A stretch of 64,000 bases of DNA from Dickeya poaceiphila (GTDB lineage: Bacteria > Pseudomonadota > Gammaproteobacteria > Enterobacterales > Enterobacteriaceae). A program made the position numbers and the translations under genes. This document shows, in pieces, positions 61,010-64,000 of the stretch. The notes under the pieces are model-generated. The model did no database searches. It was not told the origin of the DNA and saw only the letters and a program-made list of their open reading frames with translations. Numbering within the stretch: the first letter of the stretch is position 1; every line of letters begins with the position of its first letter. The DNA lies in the NCBI RefSeq assembly GCF_007858975.2, contig NZ_CP042220.2:1302001-1366000 (forward strand), read 5' to 3'.

Positions 61010-61936
61010 ATGAGTATTCGTATTGTGCCGCAGGAGCAACTGGCCGACAGTGAGAAAACCTCAACCATCGGCGTCATTCCTCCTTTGCTGTTTGCTAACC
61101 TGAAAAGTCTGTACCGTGGCCGAGCTGAGCGCTTGCACCAGTTGGCGCAGGATCACCCGCTGGCGGATTACCTGCTGTTTGCCGCCGAGGTGGTAGAAGC
61201 ACAGGAAAAAGTGCGCCATGACCACCCTCTGGAGAAGGATTTAACCGACGTGTTGCACCACAGCGCGGGTCGGTTACCGCTGGATGCCGCCACGCTGGCG
61301 CGCGATCCGCACTGGCATGTGTTGCTCAAGGCGTTGATTGAAGAACTCAAGGCTAATGCCAGCGGCCAGGTGCTTGCCACGCTGGAAAACCTGGAGAAAA
61401 TGTCGGTTCAGCAGTGGGATGCGCTGGCAGACGCGCTGATCGCCCAGCAATTCACTGCGGAAAACAACGATAAAGCCCCGTTTGTCTGGGCCGCGTTGTC
61501 GTTGTACTGGGCGCAGATGGCCACGCAACTGCCGGGGCGTGCACAGGCCGAACAGGGAGAACATCGCCAATTCTGCCCGGTGTGCGGCAGTATGCCGGTT
61601 TCCGGTGTGGTGCAGATCGGCACCACCAGCGGTCTGCGTTATCTGCACTGCAACCTGTGTGAAACCGAATGGCATATGGTGCGCGTTAAGTGCAGCAATT
61701 GCGAACAGTCGGGCAAATTGCACTACTGGTCGCTGGATGATGAGAATGCGGCTATCAAAGTGGAAAGCTGCGACGATTGCGGTACTTATCTGAAGTTGCT
61801 GTATCAGGAGAAGGATCATCGGGTGGAAGCGGTGGCGGACGATTTGGCCTCGCTGGTGCTGGATGTAAAAATGGAAGAGGAAGGCTTTTCCCGCAGCAGT
61901 ATCAACCCGTTCCTGTTCCCGGATAGTAGCCAGTAG
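61010..61936 (+). CDS. fdhE: Formate dehydrogenase accessory protein FdhE
   Basis: A cytoplasmic iron-binding protein needed for activity of the exported formate dehydrogenases; it interacts with the catalytic subunits before export. Four CxxC rubredoxin-like motifs occur in the C-terminal half: [24 protein letters not shown] and SCDDCGTY. The start ATG 61010 ([11 protein letters not shown]) matches the family. Length is 308 against 309 in E. coli. It has been separated from fdoGHI by the opposing MFS gene and so needs its own promoter. Confidence 0.95.
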   Translation: MSIRIVPQEQLADSEKTSTIGVIPPLLFANLKSLYRGRAERLHQLAQDHPLADYLLFAAEVVEAQEKVRHDHPLEKDLTDVLHHSAGRLPLDAATLARDPHWHVLLKALIEELKANASGQVLATLENLEKMSVQQWDALADALIAQQFTAENNDKAPFVWAALSLYWAQMATQLPGRAQAEQGEHRQFCPVCGSMPVSGVVQIGTTSGLRYLHCNLCETEWHMVRVKCSNCEQSGKLHYWSLDDENAAIKVESCDDCGTYLKLLYQEKDHRVEAVADDLASLVLDVKMEEEGFSRSSINPFLFPDSSQ

Positions 61937-61950
61937 AACCCGCTTGCTGA

Positions 61951-61990
61951 AACGGCGTTGGTTCTCAGGCACCAGCGCCGTTGTTATTTA
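61951..61990 (+). terminator. Terminator of fdhE
   Basis: A 12-bp stem with one G-U pair (AACGGCGTTGGT / ACCAGCGCCGTT) and an 8-base loop, followed by GTTATTTATT. It lies 14 bases after the fdhE stop. Confidence 0.8.
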
Positions 61991-62384
61991 TTGAGGTGGT
62001 ATTGCTTTCTTTTGATTCCAATCGATACCACAGAGTTTTTACAGCGTTCATTCATCTCTGATGTATCCGTCATGCTTTAGTTTATGCCCAGGGCGCACAC
62101 GTCATTCGTGTTAAGCGTGACAAAACGCATACCATCAACTGAGGACACCTCACCATCGCCCCGGCATCCTGCCAATTCTAACGAGAACTGAGAATCAACC
62201 AGCCGCATATTGGTACTGATTGTATTAGATCAACGTCCCGCCCCATGAGTCAGGACTTTGTCAACAGTCTGATTACAGTCTTTGTTGACGTTTGCTATAA
62301 AAAGTGGCAGCGCTTCTAAAACCAAGTAACTATTAACCTTTCTTTGGCTTGGGAATTGAATCAGTGGAACGAGGTTTCAACGCA
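61991..62384 (+). other. Leader region of the gtr-type cluster
   Basis: Nearly 400 bases without a gene, ending in the putative gtr promoter at 62273-62301. A 7-base inverted repeat GTCAACA / TGTTGAC (62260-62266 and 62283-62289) and a direct repeat ACAGTCT (62264 and 62275) overlap the promoter. No tRNA or attachment site was seen. Confidence 0.45.
62273..62301 (+). promoter_or_regulatory. Putative promoter of gtr-type cluster
   Basis: An extended -10 (TG-C-TATAAA, hexamer 62296-62301) with a -35-like TTACAG at 62273-62278 and a 17-base spacer. The flanking inverted repeat GTCAACA/TGTTGAC overlaps the -35, a layout suited to a repressor. Confidence 0.45.
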
Positions 62385-62759
62385 ATGTTATCGCCCCGCA
62401 GCGCCTTTATGCGCTATCTGTGCACAGGCGGAATCAATACGCTGATTCACTGGAGCGTGTTTCTGATACTGACGGGCGTGTTTACCGTAGATCAAGCTGT
62501 AGCAAACCTGTCTGCATTCTGCGTGGCGGTCAGTTGCAGTTACGTCATCAACGCTCGCTGGACGTTTCGGGCTTCTGTATCTTTGGCCCGTTTTGGATTG
62601 TACGTCGGTTTTATGGCTGTTCTTGCCGGACTAACCGGGTATGCCGGACAGCACTTACGGTTTCCTGCACTGCTGACTCTGGTTCTGTTCTCCGCTGTCA
62701 GTTTAGTCTTTGGTTATCTTTATGCCCGATGCATTGTCTTCAGGGAGCCATCATCATGA
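62385..62759 (+). CDS. GtrA-family flippase-like membrane protein
   Basis: A 124-residue protein of the GtrA family, small four-helix membrane proteins thought to flip lipid-linked glucose across the inner membrane for O-antigen modification. Hydrophobic segments lie at about 18-36, 40-56, 70-90 and 95-117. The motif [14 protein letters not shown] and the NARWTF loop are characteristic. ATG 62385 is chosen with GAGG at 62372-62375; TTG 62349 or GTG 62364 are in frame but unlikely. It overlaps the next gene by four bases, forming a gtrABC-type operon. Confidence 0.85.
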   Translation: MLSPRSAFMRYLCTGGINTLIHWSVFLILTGVFTVDQAVANLSAFCVAVSCSYVINARWTFRASVSLARFGLYVGFMAVLAGLTGYAGQHLRFPALLTLVLFSAVSLVFGYLYARCIVFREPSS

Positions 62760-63718
62760 TGTTATCGGTAGTGGTCCCCATATTTAATGAAGAAAGCTGC
62801 ATTATGCCTTTTTACCGCGCCTTGCGCGGGCTGAAGACGCTGGATTCATGTTGCATTGTGGAAATCGTCTTCGTTAACGACGGCAGTACGGATGCTTCCC
62901 GGAAAACCATTGAGGCGCTTCAGATGCGGGATGAACTTGTGGTGTTGGTGAATTTCAGCCGCAATTTCGGAAAAGAGTCCGCGTTGTTTGCGGGACTGGA
63001 ATACGCGCAGGGAGATGCTGTCATCCCAATCGATGTGGATCTGCAGGACCCCGTTGAGCTTATACCTGAGCTGGTTGTCCGCTGGCAGGCTGGCGCTGAT
63101 ATTGTTCTGGCGAGGCGGTCTGATCGCACCAGTGACTCGTTTTTGAAACGAACTAGTGCCCGGCTTTATTATCAACTCCACAACGCATTGAGCCGGGACA
63201 AAATTGAAGAGAATGTCGGGGATTTCCGCCTGCTTTCCCGGCGCAGCGTGGAGCAGATCCTCAGCCTTCAGGAGCGGCTGCTGTTCATGAAAGGAATTAT
63301 GTCCTGGGTTGGCGGTCGGGTTGACGTGGTTGAATATCAGCGGTCGCCACGGACGGCAGGAGCATCAAAGTTCAACGCGTGGAGGTTGTGGAACCTTGCG
63401 CTAGATGGCATTACTTCGTTTTCTACCTTCCCGCTTCGGGTATGGACCTATATTGGCATGTTGATCGCCGGGGGGGCGCTGGGGTATGGGGCCTGGGTCA
63501 TTTTATCAAAACTCTTCTGGGGCAACGCCGTTCCTGGTTACGCCTCGCTAATGACTGTCATGTTGTTTCTCGGCGGGGTGCAGCTGATTGGAATAGGCGT
63601 ACTTGGCGAATATGTGGGGCGGATCTTCCTGGAATCAAAAGGACGACCACGCTACATCATCGACAGCGTCACCGGCGGCAGGAGAGAAGCGGGTCAGCCG
63701 GGCCACCGCACGGCTTAA
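62756..63718 (+). CDS. GtrB-type bactoprenol glucosyltransferase
   Basis: A family 2 glycosyltransferase expected to move glucose from UDP-glucose to undecaprenyl phosphate on the cytoplasmic side. The N-terminal catalytic domain has [20 protein letters not shown] and IDVDLQDP (nucleotide and metal-binding aspartates). Two C-terminal hydrophobic segments (about 228-250 and 260-285) anchor it. The start is ATG 62756, with ATG 62759 directly after it; the long frame back to 62420 is the other phase of gtrA. Length is 320 residues. Confidence 0.88.
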   Translation: MMLSVVVPIFNEESCIMPFYRALRGLKTLDSCCIVEIVFVNDGSTDASRKTIEALQMRDELVVLVNFSRNFGKESALFAGLEYAQGDAVIPIDVDLQDPVELIPELVVRWQAGADIVLARRSDRTSDSFLKRTSARLYYQLHNALSRDKIEENVGDFRLLSRRSVEQILSLQERLLFMKGIMSWVGGRVDVVEYQRSPRTAGASKFNAWRLWNLALDGITSFSTFPLRVWTYIGMLIAGGALGYGAWVILSKLFWGNAVPGYASLMTVMLFLGGVQLIGIGVLGEYVGRIFLESKGRPRYIIDSVTGGRREAGQPGHRTA

Positions 63719-63758
63719 GATCGCCACACCCATGAAAATGACAGAAAGGAACCAGACG

Positions 63759-64000
63759 ATGTTCGCTTCAATCTCTCCATCAATCGCGTCTCGTATGGCC
63801 TTCTTATACCGTCCTTTATCACGTTCTCAGGTTAGCCTTTTTTATGTTATTGCAGCGCTTATATTTATTTTGCCACTGCTGCTTAATAACTACCTTTATA
63901 TCGACGATACGTGGCGAACCCTGAAGGCCAGTACCGGCTGGCAGGCCGAAGGGCGGATGGTTGCCAACCTTATAATCAATCTGCTGTCGGTTACGGCAGC
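63759..64000 (+). CDS. GtrC-type glucosyltransferase, N-terminal part (cut by window end)
   Basis: The third gene of the cluster, open to the end of the window. AAGGA at 63746-63750 supports the ATG at 63759; an in-frame ATG at 63732 is possible. The visible 80 residues have a first transmembrane helix (LFYVIAALIFILPLLLNNYL) followed by a YIDDTWR segment, as in multi-span glucosyltransferases (GtrII/Glucos_trans_II type) that put glucose on O-antigen in the periplasm. Family assignment rests on this motif and gene order; specificity cannot be seen. Confidence 0.6.
   Translation, partial: MFASISPSIASRMAFLYRPLSRSQVSLFYVIAALIFILPLLLNNYLYIDDTWRTLKASTGWQAEGRMVANLIINLLSVTA

Noticed and set aside
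62420..62755. N-terminal extension of the GtrB-type gene
   Set aside because: It is the alternate phase of the gtrA-like gene, and the true GtrB start motif lies at 62756.

Overview
The window reads as a chromosomal segment of a soft-rot enterobacterium, most probably Dickeya (Pectobacteriaceae). The gene order hisP-yfcH-yfcG-yfcE-yfcD-pta-ackA-yfbV-yfbU-yfbT-yfbS-yfbR-alaA-lrhA-nuoA..N is the enterobacterial core order, and the LysR regulator upstream of nuo is of the LrhA/HexA/PecT type that controls virulence in soft-rot bacteria. Assignments were made by reading the translations and recalling the E. coli families; no database search was run.

Layout: (1) 1-14 kb, core metabolism: the histidine transporter ATPase, small yfc and yfb enzymes, the acetate pathway (ackA-pta) and alanine transaminase. 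(2) 14-16.9 kb, an AT-rich stretch holding an orphan reading frame, tiny coupled reading frames and lrhA/pecT. (3) 16.9-32 kb, the complete 13-gene NADH:quinone oxidoreductase operon (nuoA-N with fused nuoCD), closed by a strong terminator. (4) 32-37.7 kb, accessory genes: a large secreted multicopper oxidase, an undescribed 29-residue small protein behind two CRP-type sites, a PhzF-family protein and the ABC-F protein YbiT. (5) 38.3-51.2 kb, a nickel-iron hydrogenase-2 locus, hybOABCDEF-hypBCDE plus hypF, so structural and maturation genes lie together. HypB carries a very long histidine-rich segment. (6) 51.2-54 kb, a YlaC-like membrane protein, a class I glutamine amidotransferase and a MocR-type regulator. 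(7) 54.6-62 kb, the periplasm-facing formate dehydrogenase fdoGHI, an opposing MFS transporter, and fdhE. The catalytic position that is selenocysteine in E. coli FdoG is an ordinary cysteine codon here. (8) 62.3-64 kb, a gtrABC-type lipopolysaccharide glucosylation cluster that runs off the window.

Together the central genes form a respiratory block. NADH dehydrogenase I, hydrogenase-2 and formate dehydrogenase all feed or exchange electrons with the quinone pool. Acetate kinase and phosphotransacetylase handle overflow carbon, and the LrhA/PecT regulator sits directly upstream of nuo. The points most worth following up are the CRP-flanked small protein, the selenium-independent formate dehydrogenase, the histidine-rich HypB, an inverted hairpin repeat bracketing hypF-to-fdoI, and the orphan frames upstream of pecT.
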